Of a stretch of 5,105 bases of DNA, positions 1 through 5,105 are shown piece by piece; the first letter of the stretch is position 1, and each line of letters starts with the position of its first letter. The stretch comes from Oscillospiraceae bacterium (lineage in GTDB: Bacteria > Bacillota > Clostridia > Oscillospirales > Oscillospiraceae): positions 1-5,105 of the forward strand of contig JAJPXI010000136.1 of NCBI GenBank assembly GCA_021205585.1, written 5' to 3'. Under the pieces are notes generated by a model. The model had not been told where the DNA came from. It saw nothing but the letters and a program-made list of their open reading frames with translations, and did no database searches. Made by a program: the position numbers and the translations under genes.

Positions 1-5
1 CGGCT

Positions 6-40
6 ATTCAAACAAGCCATTTTTAATGTCTTGTTTGAAT
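6..40. terminator. Inverted repeat after thiT, candidate transcription terminator
   Basis: ATTCAAACAAG (6-16) and CTTGTTTGAAT (30-40) are perfect inverted 11-mers, with an inner CATT/AATG stem (18-21, 25-28) and a TTT loop, 12 nt after the thiT stop codon. The position suits a terminator. The stem is AT-rich and no clean T-run follows on the minus strand within the window, although the 3' arm itself (CUUGUUUGAAU) is U-rich. It may serve transcription from either side. Confidence 0.45.
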
Positions 41-52
41 CAGATTTCAGTA

Positions 53-637
53 TCAGCGCCTTTTACCCCGATAGGCCCGGCTTTTTTCCTGCCGGGGGAC
101 GACAAAATACCGGCCCAGGGGCTTATATAAAATCGCAAAGATAACCAGACACAGGGCCAGGTCGATGGCCATAAAGCTGCCGTTGTAGGCGGCGGAGTAG
201 AGCAGGGGGCTGTCAAACACCGTCCCCAGCAGCTCGGTGGGGGCCACAATGCGGTAGATGGTAATGCCGCTGATAAAGTGGACGATGAACCGGGCGGCGC
301 AGCCCAAAACGCTGCCCCAGAAGATGCCGTATTTATGCCCCCGGCCCAGTCCGGCCAGCCCCAAAACGGCAAACGCCACTATATAGTCCAGCAAAATGGA
401 AATCCAGCCCCAGGAGACGGCCCCCTGGACAAACACCTGCAAAATGCCGAAGGCCAGGCAGGCCACCAGGCCGTCCCCCACGCCCCAGCGCACACAGAAC
501 ACCAGCAGGGGCAGCATCTCCAGCGAGATAGAGCCGCCCTGGGGAAACTCGTAAACCTTCAGCAGCCCCAATACCAGGGCCAGGGCGATCATAATCGCGC
601 CCTCGCAGAGCATCCGGGTTCTTGTTTGTCTTTCCAT
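53..637 (-). CDS. thiT: Thiamine transporter S-component ThiT (ECF family, formerly YuaJ)
   Basis: This is an integral membrane thiamine-binding protein that works with the shared ECF energising module (EcfA, EcfA' and EcfT, not in this window) to import thiamine. With the start at 637 the product is 194 residues, matching the ~180-195 of the family. About six hydrophobic segments are visible, and conserved family stretches include YEFPQGGSISLEMLPLL (29-45), VRWGVGDGL (49-57), GILQVF (64-69), LLDYIVAF (82-89), RFIVHFISG (116-124) and AYNGSF (150-155). The ILLDY, H120 and YN positions correspond to the known thiamine-contact regions. A short, very basic tail (PRQEKSRAYRGKRR) ends the protein. 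The frame is open upstream to 706, but the residues before MERQTRT look unlike the family. A G-rich, weak ribosome site (GGGGGA, about 645-650) precedes the chosen ATG. It lies about 525 nt after argF, with its own probable promoter. Confidence 0.92.
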   Translation of the reverse strand: MERQTRTRMLCEGAIMIALALVLGLLKVYEFPQGGSISLEMLPLLVFCVRWGVGDGLVACLAFGILQVFVQGAVSWGWISILLDYIVAFAVLGLAGLGRGHKYGIFWGSVLGCAARFIVHFISGITIYRIVAPTELLGTVFDSPLLYSAAYNGSFMAIDLALCLVIFAILYKPLGRYFVVPRQEKSRAYRGKRR

Positions 638-730
638 CCCAGTTTCCCCCAATAGCTGCGGCCAACGCCGCCGGAAATTTCGGCGCAAAACATTCCCCGG
701 CCACAAAAACCGGAACCGCCTTAAGCCATC

Positions 731-897
731 TTAAGGAAGGACTGATTAAATCGGCAAGAGCGGATGGCGAGAAATTTTGCGACAAAAGAAGGCGCAAAAG
801 TGCAGGAATACTGTATGTATTTCAAACTTTTGCAACGCACTTTTGGCGGAAAAGTTTCGCCAGACGCCGCAGGCGCATTTAATCAGTGCTTCCTTAA
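731..897. mobile_element. 167-nt foldback (MITE-like) element with terminal inverted repeats
   Basis: The ends at 731-751 and 877-897 are inverted copies matching at 20 of 21 positions (mismatch at 740/888). Complementarity continues inward: GCGG 760-763 with CCGC 867-870; 766-788 with 840-861 with few mismatches; GCAAAAGT 794-801 with ACTTTTGC 826-833; and GAA-TAC 806-811 with GTATTTC 817-823. The loop is TGTAT at 812-816, centred on the exact midpoint, 814. There is no credible coding frame inside. Both ends finish in TTAA, which could be a target duplication or part of the repeat. A short non-autonomous foldback element fits best. A structured leader RNA is the alternative, but the TTAA end lies upstream of the predicted transcription start, which favours a DNA element. 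No partner transposase is in the window. Confidence 0.72.
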
Positions 898-926
898 ATT
901 ATACCGCCCCGCCCATCCCTTGTCAA
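898..926 (-). promoter_or_regulatory. Sigma-A-type promoter driving thiT
   Basis: On the minus strand a perfect TTGACA (-35, 921-926) is followed after exactly 17 nt by a perfect TATAAT (-10, 898-903). This is full consensus for the housekeeping sigma factor and points to thiT. The predicted start is near 889-892, giving a leader of about 255 nt. The -10 box directly abuts the TTAA end of the foldback element at 731-897, and the -35 box overlaps one arm of an inverted repeat (924-957). No other promoter of this quality was seen in the intergenic region. Confidence 0.85.
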
Positions 927-957
927 GCCGGGGCAAAAGCCCCCGATTGGCGGCTTG
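924..957. repeat. Inverted repeat overlapping the thiT -35 box
   Basis: CAAGCCG at 924-930 and CGGCTTG at 951-957 are perfect inverted 7-mers. Between them GGGC (931-934) and GCCC (939-942) form an inner stem with an AAAA loop, leaving 943-950 unpaired. The left arm shares three bases (924-926) with the -35 hexamer. It could be an operator for a dimeric regulator or an RNA hairpin in read-through from argF. No T-run follows on either strand, so it is not a classical terminator. Confidence 0.5.
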
Positions 958-974
958 CTTGAATTTGGAACCCC

Positions 975-1027
975 TTTCCCTTTGGGCAGCACCGCGCAGA
1001 GCAGGCTGCGGCGCTGCCTTTGGGAAA
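975..1027. repeat. Imperfect stem-loop in the argF-thiT intergenic region
   Basis: TTTCCC (975-980) pairs with GGGAAA (1022-1027), and after a small TTTG/TTT internal loop GGCAGC (985-990) pairs with GCTGCC (1013-1018). Pairing continues as CCGC (992-995) with GCGG (1008-1011) across one mismatch (A991/C1012), which would be a U-G wobble in minus-strand RNA. It is a stable GC-rich hairpin in the argF 3' region, with no T-run on either side. It may protect or attenuate the arg transcript; its role is unknown. Confidence 0.5.
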
Positions 1028-1028
1028 A

Positions 1029-1078
1029 TCCAATGATCCGGTTCCTTTCTCTACAGGAAGAGGAACCGGATTGTTGGA
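1029..1078. repeat. 18-bp stem-loop downstream of argF; possible transcript end or REP-like palindrome
   Basis: ATCCGGTTCCT (1036-1046) and AGGAACCGGAT (1061-1071) are perfect inverted 11-mers around a 14-nt loop. Pairing extends outward to 1029/1078, so in plus-strand RNA all 18 positions pair, two as G-U; in minus-strand RNA those two would be A-C mismatches. It is 85-134 nt past the argF stop. The minus-strand continuation carries only a weak ATTTT, so a factor-independent terminator is possible but not clear. The adjoining minus-strand GGGGGACGGTTCC (1076-1088) resembles REP-type palindromes as I remember them from clostridia; this is unverified. Confidence 0.5.
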
Positions 1079-1162
1079 ACCGTCCCCCTGGAGGCCACTG
1101 CGATTTGCAGCTCCTACGGGAAGCCAATTTTTCAAAAATTTCGGGGCAATGCAAATGCGGCG

Positions 1163-2080
1163 TTACCGTCCCATCAGCAGATACATGACCGCTTTCTGGG
1201 CGTGGAGGCGGTTTTCGGCCTCCTGGAAAATCTCGTCCGCGTGAGCCTCAAAGACCTGGGCGGTGATCTCCTCCCCCCGGTGGGCGGGCAGGCAGTGCTG
1301 CACCATGGCGCCGGGGTTGGCCACGGCCATCAGCCGCTCGTTGACCTGGTAGACACCCTCGAAAGCCATGCGGCGCTTCTGGGCCTGCTCCTCCTGGCCC
1401 ATGGAGGCCCATACGTCGGTCACCACCACGTCGGCGTGGTCGGCGGCCTCCATCGGATCCCGAACCAGCTCGAAGCGGGCCTGATCCCAGCTCTGGGCGA
1501 ACTCCAGCACCTGGGGGTCCGGGTCGTAGCCCTCCGGGCAGGCCACGGACACGTCCATGCGGCACTTCAGGCCGCCCACAATCAGGGAGTTGGCCATGTT
1601 GTTCCCGTCCCCGATGAAGCACAGCTTCAGCCCCTCCAGCCGGGCCATGCGCTCCCGGACAGTCATCAAATCGGCCAGCACCTGGCAGGGGTGGCAGAAG
1701 TCCGTCAGGCCGTTGATGACAGGGATGGAGGCGTATTTGGCCAGCTCCTCCACCTCCTGCTGCTCGTAAGTGCGAATCATAATGCCGTCGCAGTACCGCT
1801 CCAGCACCCGTGCGGTGTCCTGCACCGGCTCTCCCCGGCCCACCTGGCTCTCCTTCCCGGAGAGGAATACGGCGTGTCCTCCCAGTTGGTACATTCCGGT
1901 TTCAAAGGAGACCCTTGTGCGGGTGGAGTTCTTCTCAAAAATCATGGCCAGAGTCTTCCCCCGCAGATAGTCGTGGGGAATGCCGTGCTTCTGATTGTAT
2001 TTCATCTGGTCCGCCGTGTCCAAAATCTCCCGGATTTCCTCCCGGCTGAGATCGAGCAGCTTTAATAAATCGTCTTTCAT
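1163..2080 (-). CDS. argF: Ornithine carbamoyltransferase ArgF
   Basis: ArgF condenses ornithine and carbamoyl phosphate to citrulline. The 305-residue product is full length and carries the carbamoyl-phosphate motif STRTR (52-56), HPCQ (130-133), the ornithine-site motif DVWASMG (222-228) and HCLPAHRGEE (262-271) with the catalytic Cys263. DVWASMG and HCLP separate it from aspartate carbamoyltransferases. Location at the end of an arg biosynthetic cluster argues for the anabolic enzyme rather than the arginine-deiminase-pathway one. The start at 2080 overlaps the argD stop as ATGA, and a GGAGG (2091-2095) lies 10 nt upstream inside the argD end, so translational coupling is likely. It is the last arg gene in the window; no gene for argininosuccinate synthase or lyase follows. 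Confidence 0.97.
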   Translation of the reverse strand: MKDDLLKLLDLSREEIREILDTADQMKYNQKHGIPHDYLRGKTLAMIFEKNSTRTRVSFETGMYQLGGHAVFLSGKESQVGRGEPVQDTARVLERYCDGIMIRTYEQQEVEELAKYASIPVINGLTDFCHPCQVLADLMTVRERMARLEGLKLCFIGDGNNMANSLIVGGLKCRMDVSVACPEGYDPDPQVLEFAQSWDQARFELVRDPMEAADHADVVVTDVWASMGQEEQAQKRRMAFEGVYQVNERLMAVANPGAMVQHCLPAHRGEEITAQVFEAHADEIFQEAENRLHAQKAVMYLLMGR

Positions 2081-3264
2081 GGCTGTATTCCCTCCAAAGC
2101 CCGTTTCATGATGGCCACGCCCTCGTCCATCTCTTCCTTTGTAATTACCAGCGGGGGCAGCAGCCGCAGGGCGTCCCCGGCGGTCAGCACCAGAAGATGG
2201 TGCTCAATCAGCCGGGCGGCCAGGGTTCTGTTGCTGTAAGGAGCCTTGACCCCCACTCCCAGCATCAGGCCCATGCCTCGAATCTCCCCCAGGCAGGGCA
2301 GGTTCAGCCCCAGGATGGCCCGGCGCAGGTAGTCCCCCTTTTCCTCCACGGCGGCCAGAAAGCCGTCGTCCAGAATGTCCTGCACCGCCAGGGCGGCGGC
2401 GGCGCAGACCGGGTTGCCCCCAAAGGTGGTGGCGTGGGTGCCGGGGGTCAGCACGTCCCGGCATTTTTCATTTGCCATCACCCCGCTCATGGGCAGCCCG
2501 CCGGCGATGCCCTTGGCGAAAGAGGCCACGTCGGGCAGGATGCCGTACTGCTGGAAAGCGAACAGCTTCCCCGTCCGGCCCACGCCGGTCTGCACCTCGT
2601 CCACCAGCAGCAGCCAGTCCCGCTCCCGGCACAGTCCGGCCAGGCTGTGGACGAACTCCCGGTTCAGGGGCAGCACGCCCCCCTCCCCCTGAATCAGCTC
2701 CACCATGACGGCGCACACGTCCTCCCCTGCGGCGGCCAGCACCGCCTCCAGGTTCGGCTCGGCGTAGCGGAAGCCCTCGGTGAAAGGGAAGAAGTAGTTG
2801 TGAAACTCCTCCTGCCCTGTGGCGGCCAGAGTGGTGATGGTGCGCCCGTGGAAGGAGTTGATCAGGGTCAGAATCGTTCCTCTTCCCTTCCCATAGCGGT
2901 CAAAGCTATACTTCCGGGCCAGCTTGATCATGCCCTCGTTGGCCTCTCCGCCGCCGTTGGCAAAAAACACATTGGACATGCCGGTGCGCCGGCACAGGCG
3001 CTGGGCCAGCTTGATATACGGCTCAGAGTAGAACAGGTTGGAGATATGGCCCAGCTTGGCCGCCTGCTCCCGGATGGCGGCCTGCCAGCTCTCGTTGCCG
3101 TAGCCCACGGAGCAGACGCCGATTCCGGCCGTAAAGTCGATGTACTTTTCACCTGCGTTGTTCCAAAGGGTCGCGCCCTTTCCGTGGTCGATGTCCACGT
3201 CGAAGCGGCCGTAGGTCTGCATCACATACTGCCGGTCCAGGGCTTTCAGTTCTTCATGGTTCAT
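2077..3264 (-). CDS. argD: Acetylornithine aminotransferase ArgD
   Basis: ArgD is a PLP enzyme that converts N-acetylglutamate semialdehyde and glutamate to N-acetylornithine and 2-oxoglutarate. The 395-residue product is a complete class-III aminotransferase: the N-terminal FTAGIGVCSVGY segment (44-55), SFHGRT (137-142), VELIQGEGG (188-196), LLLVDEVQTGVGRTG (218-232, Asp222 contacting the PLP pyridine nitrogen), SFAKGIAGGLP (248-258, Schiff-base Lys251) and THATTFGGNPV (276-286). Operon context favours the acetylornithine enzyme over ornithine or GABA aminotransferases of the same family. One oddity is that the phosphate-cup motif, usually NSG(T/A)EANE, reads NGGGEANE (103-110). The start at 3264 has a perfect AGGAGG (3271-3276) 6 nt upstream, set directly after the argB stop. 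Its TGA overlaps the argF ATG. Confidence 0.96.
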   Translation of the reverse strand: MNHEELKALDRQYVMQTYGRFDVDIDHGKGATLWNNAGEKYIDFTAGIGVCSVGYGNESWQAAIREQAAKLGHISNLFYSEPYIKLAQRLCRRTGMSNVFFANGGGEANEGMIKLARKYSFDRYGKGRGTILTLINSFHGRTITTLAATGQEEFHNYFFPFTEGFRYAEPNLEAVLAAAGEDVCAVMVELIQGEGGVLPLNREFVHSLAGLCRERDWLLLVDEVQTGVGRTGKLFAFQQYGILPDVASFAKGIAGGLPMSGVMANEKCRDVLTPGTHATTFGGNPVCAAAALAVQDILDDGFLAAVEEKGDYLRRAILGLNLPCLGEIRGMGLMLGVGVKAPYSNRTLAARLIEHHLLVLTAGDALRLLPPLVITKEEMDEGVAIMKRALEGIQP

Positions 3265-3276
3265 ACAAATCCTCCT

Positions 3277-4140
3277 CTACCGTAGCAGGGTTCCGATGCC
3301 CTCGTCGGACAAAAGCTCGATCAAAACCGAGTGGGGGATCCGGCCGTCCAGAATGACGGCGCTGCGCACGCCGCTGCGCACAGCCTCCACGCAGCAGTCC
3401 ACCTTGGGAATCATGCCGCCGGTGATAATCCCGTCCTTCACCAAACCGGGGATGGCGGACACCTTCAGCTCCCGGTACAGGGTGCTTTCGTCCCTGGGAT
3501 TCTTCAGCAGCCCCCGCACGTCGGTCAGCAGCAGCAGCCGCTCGGCCCCCAGGGCCACAGCCAGCTTGGCCGCCGCCGTGTCGGCATTGATGTTGTAAGA
3601 GGTTTCGGCGTCGGTTCCCAGGGCCACGGTGGACACCACCGGGATGCAGCCGCTGTTCAGGCAGTCTATCACCGGGTCGGCGCAGACCTTGGTGATTTTC
3701 CCCACAAGGCCGTACTTCTCATCCAGCCGCTCCGCCTGGAACATCCCGCCGTCCAGCCCGCACAGGCCCACCGCCCGGCCTCCCAGCCGGTTCAGGGTGG
3801 CCACCAGGTTCTTGTTCACCCGTCCGCACAGCACCTGCTGGACGATGTCCATGGTCTCCTGGTCGGTGTAGCGCAGACCGTCCACAAAGCGGGGCTGCTT
3901 GCCCACCTTTTGCAGCATTTCGTTGATCTCCGGACCGCCGCCGTGGACGACCACCACGCGCACGCCCACCATGTGCAGCAGCACCACGTCGGAGATGACC
4001 GCCTGGCGCAGCTGCTCGGAAATCATGGCGTTGCCGCCATATTTGATGACCACGGTTTTTTTGTTGTACTTCTGGATATGGGGCAGGGCCTCGGCCAGGA
4101 CGGTGGCCCGGTCGGTTCTGTCAATATTTGGATTCTTCAT
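3277..4140 (-). CDS. argB: Acetylglutamate kinase ArgB
   Basis: ArgB phosphorylates the gamma-carboxyl of N-acetylglutamate with ATP, the second step of arginine synthesis, in the cytoplasm. The 287-residue product has the usual length and all core motifs of the amino-acid kinase fold: VIKYGGNAM (31-39, catalytic Lys33), HGGGPEIN (66-73, substrate loop), Arg90, NINADTAA (183-190, catalytic Asp187), LLLTDVRGLL (203-212) and GGMIPK (241-246, Lys246). About 28 residues precede the first core strand, and the C-terminus reads HSVLIELLSDEGIGTLL. This N-terminal extension and C-terminal signature are typical of arginine-inhibited hexameric kinases. Feedback inhibition by arginine is therefore likely, and fits a pathway with ArgJ, but this is inferred. 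The start at 4140 is supported by an AGGAG (4149-4153) 8 nt upstream. It lies between argJ (17-nt gap) and argD (12-nt gap). Confidence 0.97.
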   Translation of the reverse strand: MKNPNIDRTDRATVLAEALPHIQKYNKKTVVIKYGGNAMISEQLRQAVISDVVLLHMVGVRVVVVHGGGPEINEMLQKVGKQPRFVDGLRYTDQETMDIVQQVLCGRVNKNLVATLNRLGGRAVGLCGLDGGMFQAERLDEKYGLVGKITKVCADPVIDCLNSGCIPVVSTVALGTDAETSYNINADTAAAKLAVALGAERLLLLTDVRGLLKNPRDESTLYRELKVSAIPGLVKDGIITGGMIPKVDCCVEAVRSGVRSAVILDGRIPHSVLIELLSDEGIGTLLR

Positions 4141-4157
4141 GTGTTTTTCTCCTGTTT

Positions 4158-5105
4158 TCAGGTGCGGTAATCGCCGTTGATCTTCACATAGTCGTAGGTC
4201 AAGTCGCAGCCCCAGCAGGTGGCCTGGGCCGTTCCCTGGTGCAAATCCGCGTCGATGACCACCTCGCTCTGACTGAGAATTTCCTTGGCGATTCCCTCGT
4301 CAAACTCCAGGGCCGCCCCCGCCCGGCAGACCGGAATTTCCCCGGCGCTGGAGCGGAAGGACAAATCCACCTGCTCCGGCCGAAATTCCCCGCCGGAGTA
4401 GCCCATAGCGCACAGCACCCGGCCCCAGTTGGCGTCCGCGCCGAACATGGCGGTCTTGACCAGGCTGGAGCCAACTACCGCCTTGGCCAGGGTTTCGGCG
4501 GTGTCCTCGTCGGCGGCGTTCCGGACGGTGCAGGTCAGCAGCCGGGAGGCCCCCTCCCCGTCGGCGGCGATGGCGCGGGCCACGCTCCGGCACAGGGCAT
4601 ACAGGGCCTGGAGGAAGGCGTCGTACTCCGGCCCCGGCCCCTGGATGGGCGGGTTGCCCGCCATGCCGTTGGCCAGGATGGCGCAGGTGTCGTTGGTGGA
4701 GGTGTCCCCGTCCACCGTCACCCGGTTGAAGGTGCGCTCCACCACCCACTCCAGGGCCTGCCGGAGGCAGGGGGCGGAGATCTGGCAGTCGGTGGTGATA
4801 AAGCACAGCATGGTGCCCATGTTGGGGTGAATCATGCCGGAGCCCTTGGCGATGGCTCCAATGCGCACCTGCTGGCCGCCGATTTCCGCTGCCAGGGCAA
4901 ATTCTTTTTTATAGGTATCTGTGGTCATAATGGCATGGGCGGCGCTGTCCGACCCCTCCGGGGACAAAGCGGCCGCCGCCTGGGGGATCCCCCGCGCGAT
5001 GGCTGCCAGGTTCAGCTCCTGGCCGATGACCCCGGTGGAGGCCACCACAAAGTCCTCCGCCGCCCGCCCGGTGACGGCGGCGGCCAGGCGGCACATGGCC
5101 CTGGC
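4158..5105 (-). CDS. argJ: Glutamate N-acetyltransferase / ornithine acetyltransferase ArgJ, C-terminal part (5' end off window)
   Basis: ArgJ transfers the acetyl group from N-acetylornithine to glutamate, giving ornithine and N-acetylglutamate and closing the acetyl cycle of arginine synthesis; some members also use acetyl-CoA. The reading frame is open to the window edge. About 315 residues are present, so roughly 80-95 N-terminal residues of a ~400-residue protein are missing. Counting from the Met at 5096, one sees VASTGVIG (18-25), IMTTDT (56-61), GSGMIHPNMGTML (85-97), VDGDTSTND, and the C-terminal ending YVKINGDYRT, all hallmarks of the family. ArgJ is an Ntn-type enzyme that self-cleaves before a Thr; that Thr is residue 95 (codon 4812-4814). 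The residue before it is Gly, where many homologues have Ala. It stops 17 nt before argB. Whether this enzyme is mono- or bifunctional cannot be told from the sequence. Confidence 0.96.
   Translation of the reverse strand, partial: ARAMCRLAAAVTGRAAEDFVVASTGVIGQELNLAAIARGIPQAAAALSPEGSDSAAHAIMTTDTYKKEFALAAEIGGQQVRIGAIAKGSGMIHPNMGTMLCFITTDCQISAPCLRQALEWVVERTFNRVTVDGDTSTNDTCAILANGMAGNPPIQGPGPEYDAFLQALYALCRSVARAIAADGEGASRLLTCTVRNAADEDTAETLAKAVVGSSLVKTAMFGADANWGRVLCAMGYSGGEFRPEQVDLSFRSSAGEIPVCRAGAALEFDEGIAKEILSQSEVVIDADLHQGTAQATCWGCDLTYDYVKINGDYRT

Larger units (their letters stand above)
638..1162. other. Gene-free interval between argF and thiT
   Basis: These 525 nt contain no supported gene on either strand; open frames of 60-90 codons exist but lack family resemblance, and most span the inverted-repeat structures. 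From argF towards thiT it holds an AT-rich palindrome (1127-1141, AATTTTT-C-AAAAATT), three stem-loops (1029-1078, 975-1027, 924-957), the thiT promoter (898-926), the foldback element (731-897), and 93 nt of proximal leader. The proximal leader has one small hairpin (669-673 with 681-685) and a weak G-rich ribosome site. No TPP riboswitch, T-box or tRNA was seen. Confidence 0.75.

Noticed and set aside
638..706. N-terminal 23-residue extension of ThiT from an ATG at 706
   Set aside because: The extension (WPGNVLRRNFRRRWPQ) is unlike the family, and starting at 637 gives the normal ThiT length and a G-rich ribosome site.
764..1036. Plus-strand open frame of 90 codons (and overlapping frames at 622-882 and 777-962)
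   Set aside because: It runs through the foldback element and stem-loops, has no convincing ribosome site, and its translation resembles no family I recognise.
1127..1141. AT palindrome AATTTTT-C-AAAAATT as an argF terminator
   Set aside because: The one-base centre leaves no room for a stable hairpin loop, there is no GC stem, and no T-run follows.
638..1162. ArgR operator or T-box controlling the arg genes
   Set aside because: This region is downstream of the arg operon, no paired ARG-box-like motif or T-box core was seen, and the operon promoter lies off the right edge.
955..1244. Plus-strand frames of 74-77 codons ahead of and into the argF 3' end
   Set aside because: They overlap argF antisense, cross two inverted repeats, and have no recognisable domain.
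1202..2065. Long plus-strand open frames antisense to argF, argD (2197-3285) and argB (3331-4170)
   Set aside because: These are mirror frames of GC-rich genes; the translations are His/Gln/Val-rich and unlike real proteins, while the minus-strand frames carry full family motifs.

Overview
The window looks like a chromosomal segment of a GC-rich, low-copy Firmicute. The best guess is a gut clostridium of the Oscillospiraceae/Ruminococcaceae type. The protein flavour supports this: clostridial-style ArgJ/ArgB/ArgD/ArgF, an ECF-type ThiT, and strong AGGAGG-like ribosome binding sites. This is inferred from sequence style, not from a database match. All convincing genes lie on the minus strand.

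Reading in the direction of transcription (high to low coordinates), the window opens inside argJ, whose N-terminal part lies beyond the right edge. It continues through argB, argD and argF. The gaps are 17 nt (argJ-argB) and 12 nt (argB-argD), and argD and argF share a 4-nt ATGA overlap, so this is one tightly packed operon. Together the four enzymes run the cyclic acetyl-ornithine route: ArgJ moves the acetyl group from N-acetylornithine to glutamate, ArgB phosphorylates N-acetylglutamate, ArgD transaminates the semialdehyde to N-acetylornithine, and ArgF converts the released ornithine to citrulline. argC, which makes the semialdehyde, is not in the window and would be expected just upstream. 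The operon promoter and any ArgR operator are also outside.

After argF comes a gene-free stretch of about 525 nt (638-1162). It is rich in structure. It holds a run of stem-loops at 1029-1078, 975-1027 and 924-957, then a consensus sigma-A-type promoter on the minus strand (TTGACA, 17 nt, TATAAT; 921-926 and 898-903). Directly against the -10 box lies a 167-nt foldback element (731-897) with 20/21-matching terminal inverted repeats that folds almost end to end about its exact midpoint. The promoter would start transcription inside this element, so it would form most of the leader of the next gene.

That gene (53-637) encodes a ThiT-type thiamine-binding S-component of an ECF transporter. It is followed by an 11-bp stem inverted repeat at 6-40 that may end the transcript. 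No TPP riboswitch is visible ahead of it.

The arginine genes are ordinary housekeeping genes. The least explained part is the 731-957 interval, where the foldback element, the promoter and an inverted repeat touching the -35 box lie side by side.
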